NCBI RefSeq assembly: GCF_900103525.1
Contig: NZ_FNHN01000005.1
Coordinates: forward strand, 1-64,000
Direction of reading: 5' to 3'
Length of the DNA stretch: 64,000 nt
Source: Bacillus sp. OK048
GTDB lineage: Bacteria > Bacillota > Bacilli > Bacillales > Cytobacillaceae
Part shown: piece by piece, positions 22,843-32,744 of the stretch
Numbering within the stretch: the stretch's first letter is position 1
Layout: each line of letters starts with the position of its first letter
Notes under the pieces: generated by a model
Database searches by the model: none
What the model was told of the DNA's origin: nothing
What the model saw: only the letters and a program-made list of their open reading frames with translations
Made by a program: the position numbers and the translations under genes

Positions 22843-23172
22843 TTTTTAACCCCGTTTCTAAAAATTGTTAATTTTTACATAAATTAAGTATAAATGGGAA
22901 GGGATGGGATTGTAAATATAAATTGGTGATATTACAACGGTAAATCCAAGTGCTGAAAATGTAAATGTTTTTTCTGTTGAAATCCGAATAAATACTCCCG
23001 TATATTAATTTTCGTTCGTGTTTAACCGCATACATTTCTCGCTTAAAAGTAAGAAAGACAATGAATTCGGCAAAAATATTTAAAAGTTTACAAAAAACTA
23101 CTATTAATCTTTGAGATAAATTAGTAGAATAGTCATGCAATGCAAAATCTTTTGTCGAAGGGTGGATTGAGT
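22843..23172. other. AT-rich intergenic region upstream of the nucleotidase
   Basis: A 330-bp gap between divergent genes. I see no coding frame worth keeping (a 90-codon leftward frame has no ribosome site and biased composition) and no clear consensus promoter. TTTACA near 23088 could be part of one. Confidence 0.5.
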
Positions 23173-26100
23173 GTGAAGAGAAAGATTAAAAGAAACATAA
23201 AAAAACGTGTTTTAAACAGTTTTCTCGCAGTTGGACTCGCACTAACAACAGTTCCATTGAATGCATTCCCAAGTATCGTAAGTGCAGAGGGTACAAATAC
23301 TGCAACTCTACGTATTTTGGAAACTACTGATCTACATAGTAATGTTTTGCCGTATGATTATTTTAAGGATGCACCAGTACCAAATTATGGTTTAGCAAAA
23401 ACGGCTTCTTTAATACATCAAGCACGAGCAGAAGTGGATAACTCTATGCTGTTTGATGCTGGAGATACGATTCAAGGAAACCCATTAGCTAGTTATGTAG
23501 CTAAGGTTAACAAGCTTGGACCAAATGATACACATCCTATTTTTAAAGCTATGAATTATTTAAATTATGATGCTGCTATAGTTGGGAATCATGAATTTAA
23601 CTATGGTTTAGACTATTTGCAAGATGTGATGCAAGAAGCAGAATTTCCAATTGTTAACGCGAATGTATACCATGATGATAAAGATGGTAACCCAGCCAAC
23701 GATCAAAACTACTTTACTCCATACGAAATTCTTGATAAAGAAATCATTGACAATAACGGTAATAAGTCAACGATTAAAGTTGGGGTAATTGGTTTTGTGC
23801 CGCCACAAATCATGCGTTGGGATAAGGATAACCTTACTGGTAAAGTTATTACGAAAAATATTGTAGAGCAGGCAAACAAGTTTATTCCAGAAATGAAAGC
23901 AAAAGGTGCAGATGTAATTGTTGCGGTTGCACACTCTGGATGTGATATTGCAGAAGAAGGTCAAGAAGAGGCTGAAAATGCTGTTTACGATTTAACAAAA
24001 GTCGCTGGCATCGATGCCATGCTATTTGGTCATGCTCACTTAAACTTCCCTGGGGACCAATCTTTCAATGGGAAGCCAGGAATTGATAATGTAAAAGGTA
24101 CAATTAATGGTACACAAGCGGTTGAAGCTGGATACTGGGGTAACAATCTTGGTGTACTTGATTTGGCTTTAGTACAAGGTACGGATGGAAAATGGACAGT
24201 TGATAAAACAAACTCAAAATCGGTTAACCGCCCAGTAGGTGCTTCCACACAACCTGATGAAGAAATTGTTAAAGCTGTAGCTGCTGAACATCAAGCCACA
24301 CTTGATTATGTACGCGGAAAAATTGGTACTACTGCAATTCCGATGCACAGTTTCTTTACACGAGTAATGGATGATGCATCTTCACAAATCGTCAACAATG
24401 CTCAAATGGACTATGTGAAAAATTGGATTAACACAAATGCTCCAGAGTTAAAGGGCATTCCAGTACTTTCTGCAGCAGCGCCATTTAAAGGCGGACGTGG
24501 TGGTGTAGCCGATTACACGAATATCAAAAAAGGTGACGTAACCATCAAAAGTGCAGCTGATTTGTACTTGTTTGATAATACCTTAAAGGCTATTGAGGTA
24601 AATGGAGATCAAGTTAAGCGCTGGATCGAAAAATCAGCTGAACAATTCAAAACGATTGATCCTGCTAAAACTGAGCCTCAAGAATTACTGGATTACGATT
24701 TCCGCCCTTACAATTACGATGTAATGGATGGGGTTAAATATGAAATTGATGTAACAAAGCCAGCGGGACAAAGGGTTACTAAATTAACATTATTAGATGG
24801 AACACCAATCAATCCTGCTCAAAAGTATATCGTTGCGACCAATAATTATCGTGCTGGCGGCAGCGGGGGATTAGCAGAATTAAAGGATGCTAGGGTGATA
24901 GTTGATTCACCATTCGAAAATCGTCAAATCCTTATGGACTACATCAGTGCACAAGGTAAAATTGCACCTGCTCCAGATAACAACTGGAAAATTGCTCGTG
25001 TTGGCGGTAATGCAAAGATCGTTTTCAATAGTGCGCCTGAAGCACTTGATTACCTAGGCACTACACCAAATGTTAAAGCACTTGGTGCATCTACGACTAA
25101 AGAAGGTTATCAATTATTTGAATTAGATCAAAACGTCCATGTTCAATTACTGGGAATTAATGATTTCCACGGACAACTTGACTACTCTACTAAAGTAAAC
25201 GGACAACCTGCAGGTGGAATTGCATACTTATCAGGTTATTTGAAAGACAGAGAATTACAAAATAATGCTGAAACGATCATGCTTCATGCAGGTGATGCTG
25301 TTGGTGCCAGCCGTCCGGTATCTGCACTTTTACAAGACGAGCCTACCATTCGTTTTATGAATGAAATTGGCTTTGATCTTGGAACAGTTGGTAACCACGA
25401 GTTCGATGAAGGTGTTAAAGAAATGAAGCGCCTTATCAAAGGTGGATCACATCCGGCAACTGTTGAAAAATATGGTAAGTTTGAAGGAGCAAATTTCCCA
25501 TACGTTGTTGCAAACGTTGTGGATGAAAAGACAAATGAATTAATTTTACCTCCTTATGCTATAAAAGAAGTTGATGGAGTGAAAATTGGATTTATCGGTG
25601 TTATTACAACTGAAACACCTAGTATTGTTACGGCAAGTGGTGTAGCAGGTGTTAAATTTACAGATGAAGTGGAAGCAATCAACAAATATGCAAAAGAACT
25701 TAAAGAAAAAGGAATTAAATCAATTGTTGTGTTAGCTCATAATCCAGGAACTTCTGCAATGGATGGCTCTAATCCTACCGGAGAAGTTGTTGAGTTTGCG
25801 AATCAAGTAGATGATGAAGTTGACGTTATTTTTGGTGCGCATGACCATAAATATTTGAATTCAACAGTTGATGGTAAGTTACTTGTTCAATCCTATTCTT
25901 ATGGTACTGCCTTCTCTGATATTGATTTAACCATCAATCCTGAAACACAAGACATTATTGCGAAATCAGCACAGATCGTTACAACTTTCCAAACACCTGA
26001 ATTCCTAGATGAAGGTGTCCAAGCTGAACTTGATGCTTACATGGCTGATATTGCTCCTATTATTAATGAAGAAGTTGGAGATGCGGCTATTGAGTTAACA

Positions 26101-26835
26101 CGTACAGCAAATGAAGCTGGTGAATCAGCACTTGGTAACTTAATCGCAGATGCAATGCGTGATGGCACAAAGGCAGATTTTGCTTTCATGAATTCAGGCG
26201 GTATCCGTGATAACCTAAATAAAGGTCCAATTACATGGGGTGAATTATTTGCAATCCAGCCATTCGGTAATGACATTGTGACATTGAAGTTAACCGGAGA
26301 GCAAATTAGAACTTTGTTAAATCAGCAATTTGCAGCGGATAGAAATCGGATCATGGCGATCTCTGGCTTAAAATACACTTGGTCAGTTGAAAAACCACTA
26401 GGTGAAAAAGTTTTAGATATTTTCTTACCAAATGGATCAAAAATTGATCCTAAGGCCGAATATACGATTGCGGTCAATAACTTTATGGCAGATGGTGGAG
26501 ATGGCTACACCATTCTAAAACAAGGTAAAGAACGTAAAGTTTGGTTAACGGATTTAGATACTTTTGTGAACTATGTTAAGGCACAGACAAAACCGATTAC
26601 AGCAGCAATTGAAGGCAGAATTTTAATAGCGAAAGAATCAACTGTCGACAATCCAACAACAAATCCGACAGATCCAACAAAACCAACAGATCCAACGAAG
26701 CCAACAACGAAACCAACAACAGGGGAGAAACTACCTAATACCGCAACAAATATGTATAACTACTTATTATTTGGTATTCTCGTTGTCGGGCTTGGTATTA
26801 CACTTATTGTGAGAAGACGAAAATTCGAGAATTAA
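23173..26835 (+). CDS. yfkN: sortase-anchored bifunctional 2',3'-cyclic phosphodiesterase / nucleotidase (YfkN-like)
   Basis: A 1220-residue cell-wall enzyme. After a Lys/Arg-rich signal peptide (cleavage near IVSAEG) come two full nucleotidase modules: metallophosphoesterase 1 (ETTDLHSN, GDTIQGNP, GNHEFN), its 5'-nucleotidase C domain (about 380-600), metallophosphoesterase 2 (GINDFHGQ, GNHEFDEG, FGAHDHK) and a second C domain (about 960-1160). A Pro/Thr/Lys spacer precedes LPNTA, a membrane helix and RRRKFEN, the sortase sorting signal. It should strip phosphate from extracellular nucleotides. The GTG at 23173 follows AAGGGTGG by seven bases; a frame from 23140 has no site. B. subtilis YfkN is of comparable design. 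It is followed by its own terminator. Confidence 0.92.
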   Translation: MKRKIKRNIKKRVLNSFLAVGLALTTVPLNAFPSIVSAEGTNTATLRILETTDLHSNVLPYDYFKDAPVPNYGLAKTASLIHQARAEVDNSMLFDAGDTIQGNPLASYVAKVNKLGPNDTHPIFKAMNYLNYDAAIVGNHEFNYGLDYLQDVMQEAEFPIVNANVYHDDKDGNPANDQNYFTPYEILDKEIIDNNGNKSTIKVGVIGFVPPQIMRWDKDNLTGKVITKNIVEQANKFIPEMKAKGADVIVAVAHSGCDIAEEGQEEAENAVYDLTKVAGIDAMLFGHAHLNFPGDQSFNGKPGIDNVKGTINGTQAVEAGYWGNNLGVLDLALVQGTDGKWTVDKTNSKSVNRPVGASTQPDEEIVKAVAAEHQATLDYVRGKIGTTAIPMHSFFTRVMDDASSQIVNNAQMDYVKNWINTNAPELKGIPVLSAAAPFKGGRGGVADYTNIKKGDVTIKSAADLYLFDNTLKAIEVNGDQVKRWIEKSAEQFKTIDPAKTEPQELLDYDFRPYNYDVMDGVKYEIDVTKPAGQRVTKLTLLDGTPINPAQKYIVATNNYRAGGSGGLAELKDARVIVDSPFENRQILMDYISAQGKIAPAPDNNWKIARVGGNAKIVFNSAPEALDYLGTTPNVKALGASTTKEGYQLFELDQNVHVQLLGINDFHGQLDYSTKVNGQPAGGIAYLSGYLKDRELQNNAETIMLHAGDAVGASRPVSALLQDEPTIRFMNEIGFDLGTVGNHEFDEGVKEMKRLIKGGSHPATVEKYGKFEGANFPYVVANVVDEKTNELILPPYAIKEVDGVKIGFIGVITTETPSIVTASGVAGVKFTDEVEAINKYAKELKEKGIKSIVVLAHNPGTSAMDGSNPTGEVVEFANQVDDEVDVIFGAHDHKYLNSTVDGKLLVQSYSYGTAFSDIDLTINPETQDIIAKSAQIVTTFQTPEFLDEGVQAELDAYMADIAPIINEEVGDAAIELTRTANEAGESALGNLIADAMRDGTKADFAFMNSGGIRDNLNKGPITWGELFAIQPFGNDIVTLKLTGEQIRTLLNQQFAADRNRIMAISGLKYTWSVEKPLGEKVLDIFLPNGSKIDPKAEYTIAVNNFMADGGDGYTILKQGKERKVWLTDLDTFVNYVKAQTKPITAAIEGRILIAKESTVDNPTTNPTDPTKPTDPTKPTTKPTTGEKLPNTATNMYNYLLFGILVVGLGITLIVRRRKFEN

Positions 26836-26840
26836 TAGTC

Positions 26841-26885
26841 AAACAAAGCACCTTATTCCTTAGGAGTAAGGTTGTTTTGTTTAAT
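26841..26885 (+). terminator. terminator of the yfkN-like gene
   Basis: ACCTTA/TAAGGT core with flanking AAACAAAG / TTGTTTTGTTT pairing around an 11-base loop. Confidence 0.75.
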
Positions 26886-26998
26886 AATGGTTAATCTCAA
26901 AACAGCCATTAGTGTTTTTCAACTTATAATTTGTTATTATGTGCAGTAAGAAGATTATTGGAAAGGCACGAAGAATATGTTTGAAAGGGGAGGTTAAT

Positions 26999-27871
26999 AT
27001 GCATAAGGTAAGAAAGGCCATTATTCCAGCAGCTGGGCTTGGTACTCGTTTTCTACCAGCTACGAAAGCAATGCCTAAAGAAATGTTGCCCATTGTTGAC
27101 AAGCCAACGATTCAATACATAGTGGAGGAAGCGATTGAATCTGGGATAGAAGATATCATTATCGTAACAGGGAAAGGGAAACGAGCGATAGAGGATCATT
27201 TTGATTATGCATATGAACTTGAACAAACTTTGCTAAACAAAGGAAAGTTGGAGCTCTTAAAAAAAGTCCAAGAACCATCGAAAATGGTTGATATACACTA
27301 TATTAGACAAAAGGAACCAAAAGGGCTCGGACATGCTGTATGGTGTGCCCGGAATTTTATTGGAAATGAACCATTTGCCGTTTTACTAGGGGATGATATT
27401 GTTCAAGCAGAAACTCCTTGTTTAAAACAACTAATGAATGAGTACGATCGAACGCACTCTTCCGTTATCGGAGTTAAAAAAGTACCAGAGAATGAGACCA
27501 ACCGTTATGGAATTATTGATCCGATTCATCAAGATGGGCGTTCCTATCAGGTTAAAAATTTTGTGGAAAAGCCTAAATTAGGAACAGCCCCATCCAATTT
27601 GGCTATTATCGGCAGATATATTTTTACCCCTGAGATTTTTATGTTTTTGGAAAGGCAAGAAATCGGGGCAGGTGGTGAGATACAGCTGACAGATGCCATT
27701 CAGAATTTAAATCATATTCAACGTGTTTTTGCCTATGAGTTTGAAGGTGAAAGATATGATGTAGGAGAAAAACTGGGCTTTATTGAAACGACAATTGAAT
27801 TTGCACTTCAAAAGGAAGAATTGAGGGAAGATTTAATAAAGTTTATGGCGAAAAAGCTTGAAACTTTATAA
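26999..27871 (+). CDS. galU: UTP-glucose-1-phosphate uridylyltransferase
   Basis: A 290-residue cytosolic enzyme that makes UDP-glucose from UTP and glucose-1-phosphate (GtaB in B. subtilis). UDP-glucose feeds glycolipid anchors of lipoteichoic acid and wall teichoic acid glucosylation. Signatures: [21 protein letters not shown] near the start, GDDIV (metal aspartate), FVEKP and [19 protein letters not shown] stands five bases before the ATG at 26999; the frame opens earlier at 26939 without a site. Monocistronic with its own terminator. It lies at the left edge of the cell-surface polymer region, in keeping with its role. Confidence 0.95.
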   Translation: MHKVRKAIIPAAGLGTRFLPATKAMPKEMLPIVDKPTIQYIVEEAIESGIEDIIIVTGKGKRAIEDHFDYAYELEQTLLNKGKLELLKKVQEPSKMVDIHYIRQKEPKGLGHAVWCARNFIGNEPFAVLLGDDIVQAETPCLKQLMNEYDRTHSSVIGVKKVPENETNRYGIIDPIHQDGRSYQVKNFVEKPKLGTAPSNLAIIGRYIFTPEIFMFLERQEIGAGGEIQLTDAIQNLNHIQRVFAYEFEGERYDVGEKLGFIETTIEFALQKEELREDLIKFMAKKLETL

Positions 27872-27890
27872 GTATTGTTAAAATATAGGG

Positions 27891-27924
27891 GAAAAGCTGA
27901 CTAGAGATGCAAGTCAGCTTTTCT
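27891..27924. terminator. bidirectional terminator between galU and the acyltransferase
   Basis: GAAAAGCTGACT pairs perfectly with AGTCAGCTTTTC across a nine-base loop, with T residues on both sides. Confidence 0.88.
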
Positions 27925-28948
27925 TAGTTATCTTTAAAGGATTAATATTCATATTTCTCCCTAGTATAAAAGGGAAAAATCTATTAATAATTAAACAAGT
28001 GGGAATTAAAATTAAAATTGCACATAGGGTTGCTGCAATACCAAATAGATTTAAATTTGGTATCTCAATATTTAGCCTTGCTCTTATTAAATTATTGTAG
28101 AAATTAAAACCTAGAGGAATGTGCAAGGACATAAGTATAAGTGAATTTTTCCCAAGGAAGTTTAGCAAAGATATAAACGATAGAAATTGGGAAATTAAAA
28201 TGACAAATGATATACCTAATATAGCCCAAATAATCGCATCGAATATTGAAAACAAACTTGATGGGAGGCTTAAAAGATTCCAAAAGCTATAATAAACTTC
28301 TTGAAAAAGGATAAGTGCAAGAAAGAGTGTAGAATTTAAAATAATAATAAATGACCTTGTCTTATTTTTCTTAAAGAAATTGATCCCTTTAATATAGTGT
28401 CCAAAACCAAAATATATCAAATAGTAAAGTGATTGATCCAAACTCCAAGGTAAAATAGTCCCGCCAGCAAAAACCTTCAATAATATGCTTGAGGTAAACC
28501 CTATTAGGATGACAGATAGCAATCGAATATGTATGTTTTTTGAAAATCTAGCCAATAGGTAAAAAAGAATTTCAATGGTAAATAAAGAGGTTAAAAACCA
28601 AATTGGATCATCATAGGATATACTATTTCGTTTGGAAATAATCATTTGTTCAAGAAAAACTCTTAGGGCAATAGGTTGATCAAAAAAGAACCTTAGAAGG
28701 AAAACAGAAATAATTGAAAAAGAAATATAAGGAATGATTAACGATTTAAACTTTGAGATAGCAATTTCTTTTAAGTTTTTATATCTGTTTTCAGAAAAAA
28801 AGTATCCTGAGAAAAAGAAGAATAGGGGCATATGGAATGCATAGATAATACTTCTAGCTGTTGGATCGATAGGAGTATGACCAACAATTACTAATATTAT
28901 ACCTATCCCTTTACAAGTATCGATCCATTTTATTCTCTTAGAAGACAT
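27914..28948 (-). CDS. acyltransferase-3 family membrane protein (OafA-type)
   Basis: A 344-residue membrane protein with about ten helices. The family hallmark is the start: RIKWIDTCKGIGIILVIVGH, whose His/Asp motif is catalytic, then FHMPLFFFFSGYFF. Such proteins acetylate or acylate surface polysaccharides or peptidoglycan with acyl-CoA as donor. The gene is unusually AT-rich and dominated by Ile, Phe, Asn and Lys codons compared with galU, a sign of horizontal acquisition. The ribosome site (AGAGAGTGAG) is weak. It stands alone between galU and the lic-like operon. The substrate cannot be predicted. Confidence 0.85.
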   Translation of the reverse strand: MSSKRIKWIDTCKGIGIILVIVGHTPIDPTARSIIYAFHMPLFFFFSGYFFSENRYKNLKEIAISKFKSLIIPYISFSIISVFLLRFFFDQPIALRVFLEQMIISKRNSISYDDPIWFLTSLFTIEILFYLLARFSKNIHIRLLSVILIGFTSSILLKVFAGGTILPWSLDQSLYYLIYFGFGHYIKGINFFKKNKTRSFIIILNSTLFLALILFQEVYYSFWNLLSLPSSLFSIFDAIIWAILGISFVILISQFLSFISLLNFLGKNSLILMSLHIPLGFNFYNNLIRARLNIEIPNLNLFGIAATLCAILILIPTCLIINRFFPFILGRNMNINPLKITKKS

Positions 28949-29052
28949 ATTCTCACTCTCTCGGCTGGATTATCAAATTTACTATAGTATTATTCTTTTT
29001 TAAATTTAAAATGCATATCCATAAAAGAGAGGGAAAATTATTATTTCTAAAC

Positions 29053-29090
29053 ACAAAAACAGCCGGTATGTATATACCAGCTGTTTTTGA
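29053..29090. terminator. terminator of the lic-like operon
   Basis: CAAAAACAGC-GGTAT and ATACC-GCTGTTTTTG form a long stem with one mismatch; T-runs on both strands. It sits just after the LicC stop. Confidence 0.88.
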
Positions 29091-29096
29091 AGTTTC

Positions 29097-29789
29097 TTAT
29101 AACTTTGTACTTAAAAGGTAATCATTTGCCCGCTCTAAATCTTCTATTGAGTCTATCTCGAACCAATCGTCTGAATTCACTTTTGTAATTTTTAAATGAA
29201 TGTTATTTATATTTTCTTGTACAATGTTATCCCAATATAAATTCTTATAGTCTCTACTTTCAATTGCTTCTTCTAACTTTTCCTTGATGTAAAGTCCATC
29301 TGTTTGTGTCCAATAAGAGACACCGGCAATAATATAATCTGTACCATCCTCAATGACAATATCATGAATTCTGTCAGTTTCATCGAATTTAAGAATCCAT
29401 TCTTGTTCAAAATTATGTTTTATTCCTGCGAAATAGGTAGAGTGTTCCAAATCAGTTTTAATAAAATTATTGACCATAAACACATCTGCTTCTGTAACAA
29501 ATGCGTCTTGTAAATAATCTCTTACAAGATACATTGTATAAATATTATTAAACAAATTATATTTATCATTATGAATAAGCGTGACACCAAATCGTTCCTT
29601 TAGATATTCAAACTTCTCATGCAAATACCCAGTAACAACAATGATTTCATGAATTCCTTTTTCTTTTAAAAATCTAATTTGTCTTTCAATCATCGGTTCC
29701 CCAGCTACTTTAACTAAGGATTTAGGTGTGTCATTTGTCAACGGTCTTAATCTTGTTCCCATACCAGCAGCTAATATTATTGCTTTCAA
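29097..29789 (-). CDS. licC: LicC-type CTP:phosphocholine (phosphoethanolamine) cytidylyltransferase
   Basis: A 230-residue nucleotidyltransferase that should form CDP-choline or CDP-ethanolamine. It has the canonical LAAGMGTRLRPLT and TPKSL loop, with the catalytic Lys, then EADVFM for the metal aspartate and DDWFEIDS near the end, all typical of LicC. The TTG at 29789 with GGAGG eight bases upstream is preferred; GTG at 29798 is too close. It is the last gene of the operon, 53 bases after the EutH permease. The linked kinase and permease support phosphocholine/phosphoethanolamine activation; which alcohol is used cannot be told. Confidence 0.85.
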   Translation of the reverse strand: MKAIILAAGMGTRLRPLTNDTPKSLVKVAGEPMIERQIRFLKEKGIHEIIVVTGYLHEKFEYLKERFGVTLIHNDKYNLFNNIYTMYLVRDYLQDAFVTEADVFMVNNFIKTDLEHSTYFAGIKHNFEQEWILKFDETDRIHDIVIEDGTDYIIAGVSYWTQTDGLYIKEKLEEAIESRDYKNLYWDNIVQENINNIHLKITKVNSDDWFEIDSIEDLERANDYLLSTKL

Positions 29790-29842
29790 TTTATTCACCC
29801 TCCTGTGTCAATCCAAGTTGATTGATTATCTTTCACTAAATG

Positions 29843-31108
29843 TTAAGCATCGTTAGGAGACAGTTTAATGTATTCGTCTTTTCCGATAACCCCAATTGCG
29901 CGATCCAATTTTTCAAGCTCCAATGCTTTTGGAACAGAAATCCAATAGGCAAGAACAATGGCGATAATACCACCAGATAGCTTACCAACCATTACGGGAA
30001 GGATCATATTTGGTTGAAAGTTTGCAGTAAAAGCTAAATGATCACCAATTAGAAACGCGGATGTTACAGAAAATGAAATACAAATGACTTTATCTTTTGG
30101 TCGCATGTGCTTGATTAGGTTAAACATAGCTAATATATTTGCCGCACCAGCTAGTAATCCTGCGCTGCCTTCAGAACTTAAACCAACTTTATTTCCAATA
30201 ATCTCGAGAGGTTTAGATAAATATTTTCGAATCAGGTATACCATCGGGAATGCCCCTGCCAGCATAATCCCTATATATCCTGCAACTTCTAAAGCTCGGA
30301 ACTGATCCTCTGTATCGGCAATAATTGGGTCAAATCCCCATGAACCAAATAGTGTACTGAAGATTCCTGTAAAATACTCCACAATGGAAAATACTAATAC
30401 TAATTTAATTCCAATATCCATAAATCGTCCAAACCACATAAATCCTTTAATCATTTTATCAGGAATAAAACGAAGGCCTAGTGCGATTAGAATAACCACA
30501 ATGATAAGCGGTGTTAAGTTTAAAAACAGAGTTCCAAAATCTGGTGCGAAGGTATGTGTCGAAGCTGCATTTGTTGAAACCTCACCTCTAACTTGTGTAC
30601 TAGTTAATTTCATTATCATACTGCTGATAAATACCCCAAGTGGGATACTTAAAATACCAGACATAACTCCAAGTGCCATATATTTGTGATCTCTTTTATC
30701 AAGCATAGTTAAACCTACAGGGATACTAAAAACGATTGTTGCTCCTGCCATAAAGCCGATAATCATTGCCATGATCCAACTATCTTTCGATTGTGCCAGC
30801 GCATCTGCCAATTGATATCCACCCATATCCCCCGCGATAAAAGTGGTTGCAGCAATTGATGGGTCTGCACCAATAAAACTAAAAACCGGTCCAAAGACTT
30901 TGCTAATAAATAGAGACAAATAAGGGACTGAAGCCATGATCCCTGCTACAGGAACAAATATTGGACCTATGGAATATAAACCTTGCATGAATTCCTTTCC
31001 AAGTCCTTTTTCATCATTCCGAATCGCTGCGAAAGCACCAATAACTGCACACGCCATAATAATATAAATTACAATATTGCCGATAATCCCCATAACTCCA
31101 CCGCACAT
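29843..31108 (-). CDS. eutH: EutH-family ethanolamine (or choline) permease
   Basis: A 421-residue integral membrane protein with about ten helices, matching EutH: GKEFMQGLYSIGPIFVPVAG, FIAGDMGGYQLA and GNKVGLSSEGSAGLLAG are family landmarks. EutH imports ethanolamine, usually in eut catabolic operons; no eut enzymes or microcompartment genes are present here. Instead it lies between a nucleotidyltransferase-kinase fusion and LicC, the position that LicB occupies in lic operons. The start is uncertain: ATG at 31108 has no ribosome site, and GGTGGAG is only two bases from the in-frame ATG at 31093. Translation may depend on coupling with the preceding gene, 13 bases away. Confidence 0.82.
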   Translation of the reverse strand: MCGGVMGIIGNIVIYIIMACAVIGAFAAIRNDEKGLGKEFMQGLYSIGPIFVPVAGIMASVPYLSLFISKVFGPVFSFIGADPSIAATTFIAGDMGGYQLADALAQSKDSWIMAMIIGFMAGATIVFSIPVGLTMLDKRDHKYMALGVMSGILSIPLGVFISSMIMKLTSTQVRGEVSTNAASTHTFAPDFGTLFLNLTPLIIVVILIALGLRFIPDKMIKGFMWFGRFMDIGIKLVLVFSIVEYFTGIFSTLFGSWGFDPIIADTEDQFRALEVAGYIGIMLAGAFPMVYLIRKYLSKPLEIIGNKVGLSSEGSAGLLAGAANILAMFNLIKHMRPKDKVICISFSVTSAFLIGDHLAFTANFQPNMILPVMVGKLSGGIIAIVLAYWISVPKALELEKLDRAIGVIGKDEYIKLSPNDA

Positions 31109-31121
31109 TCAATAAATTTTT

Positions 31122-32744
31122 TTATATATTTTGAAGAAATGAATTTGATTCATTTTTCATGTAATTGGATAAATTTTCTTTTCCTCTGTTGTATCGGTCA
31201 AGGGAATAGTCAGCCAGGTACGGATCTCCCAACGCGACCTTTGCAGCACTCCACATGCTCCAAAACATGTCCTGCATAATTTTGTGAATTTCTATTTTCC
31301 TTCGTTCTTCCGTTGTAGGATTCGTTCCAAAGTATTTTTTGAAGAATAATTCTTCTTCATCCTCAGAATAAGCGCATTCTAGGGAAACTGCTGCTACGTC
31401 CCAAAGATAATCATAATTGCCACTGTACTCCCAATCAATTAAATAAAGTTTGTTTTCACCACTTTTAATGAAGTTTTCAGGAAGGGCATCAAGGTGCCCA
31501 GGAACATTCACCATACCGAGATTTGCTAACTGATCTTCTAAGGGCATAAATAATTCCTTCAGCTCTAGATAATCATCGAAAAGCTTGCCATTGGCTTCCA
31601 AAAGTACATTTTCGTAGTATAAGGTTCCTTCAAAGGGATCAAAATCTTCATTGAATGTATCACTGCTGGTATGTAGTGTTTTTAGTACACCTGCTATCAG
31701 CTCCATATTGTCTTCTCTTTTTGCTGTTGTGGGATTTAACGTCTCAGCATTTTCGATAAACTCAGTTATCTTTAGTCCTGTAAACTCATTAAAATAAATG
31801 GATCTGCTATCTAGACCAATTTTGTATGCAAGTGAAGAATTAATTTTTTCATTAAGTCTATCGATCGTTTTTTCTGTCCCAAATCCGGGTACTCTTGCAA
31901 CAAAATCCTTTTCATTTATTCGTACCTTATAGTTGTTGTTGGTTAAACCGCCCAGTTTCTCTATATGGCTAATCGACTGTGGGTCGATTTCTAAAATATT
32001 GGAAAGTAAATCTTTAACAAATTGCTTCTTAATTTCCATTTCTTTTCGCTTAAGCTTTGGATAAACTAAATATGTTAGGTTATTATAATGTTCGGTTGTA
32101 TCAATTTCACTCCAAATTAAATCATCAATTTTTTCATAGCCGATGTTGTGTTTATTAATAATATTTAGGAGTGCATATTCGTAATAAAGATAAGGGTTTT
32201 TGTTATATTTGAAGTCCTCAATCATTTCTCTGTACGCTACTAATGATATTTTTGAAACTCCGATGAATTCACCATCAATCTTGTTCAACTGATGGATATC
32301 CTTGGAGATACGATGAATGTAATTGTCCCGGATTTCAACTAAAGCCTCATCACCAGAACCAGATTCACTGGTAATTAACATGCAATTTTTATTAGGATGT
32401 TTAAGCAGATAAGAAATAGCTCTTTCTTCGAAGACCATATCTCCTTCAATTAATAAAAAATCACCATCAATATGCTTTGAAGCCAGTGCTAGGGAATGCA
32501 TTGTCCCAGTCCATTTATATTTATCACAATAAACCAAAGTTACATTTCTCTTTTTAGCTAGTTGCTCGTAATACTCTTTTTTATAACCAGTTGTAATAAT
32601 AATTTTGTCAATGCCATTACCATTTAAAGTAGTAATCATTCTTTCGATAATCGTACTGTCTTCTAATTCAAGGAAGCCAACAGGCGTTTCAAATACTTTT
32701 CGTTCACCTGCGGCTAAAATAACTGCCTGTTTAATTTGTGTCAA
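31122..32744 (-). CDS. nucleotidyltransferase - choline/ethanolamine kinase fusion
   Basis: A 540-residue two-domain protein. The N-terminal ~230 residues are a LicC-like nucleotidyltransferase fold (LAAGERKVFETP, LLIEGDMVFE), but the usual GxGTR and catalytic PKxL lysine are absent. The C-terminal half (about 245-530) is a LicA-type kinase: LGGLTNNNYKV, a lysine-poor N-lobe, then GHLDALPENFI (catalytic loop) and LIDWEYSG (metal site). Start TTG at 32744 follows GGAGG by nine bases and overlaps the regulator gene by 14 bases. The expected role is phosphorylation of imported choline or ethanolamine, with the first domain activating the product or having another task. Confidence 0.78.
   Translation of the reverse strand: MTQIKQAVILAAGERKVFETPVGFLELEDSTIIERMITTLNGNGIDKIIITTGYKKEYYEQLAKKRNVTLVYCDKYKWTGTMHSLALASKHIDGDFLLIEGDMVFEERAISYLLKHPNKNCMLITSESGSGDEALVEIRDNYIHRISKDIHQLNKIDGEFIGVSKISLVAYREMIEDFKYNKNPYLYYEYALLNIINKHNIGYEKIDDLIWSEIDTTEHYNNLTYLVYPKLKRKEMEIKKQFVKDLLSNILEIDPQSISHIEKLGGLTNNNYKVRINEKDFVARVPGFGTEKTIDRLNEKINSSLAYKIGLDSRSIYFNEFTGLKITEFIENAETLNPTTAKREDNMELIAGVLKTLHTSSDTFNEDFDPFEGTLYYENVLLEANGKLFDDYLELKELFMPLEDQLANLGMVNVPGHLDALPENFIKSGENKLYLIDWEYSGNYDYLWDVAAVSLECAYSEDEEELFFKKYFGTNPTTEERRKIEIHKIMQDMFWSMWSAAKVALGDPYLADYSLDRYNRGKENLSNYMKNESNSFLQNI

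Noticed and set aside
22868..23140. 90-codon leftward frame upstream of the yfkN-like gene
   Set aside because: No ribosome site, AT-driven composition, no domain; treated as intergenic.
29843..31108. An ethanolamine catabolic (eut) operon
   Set aside because: Only the permease is present; no EutBC lyase, shell proteins or EutV/W regulators nearby.
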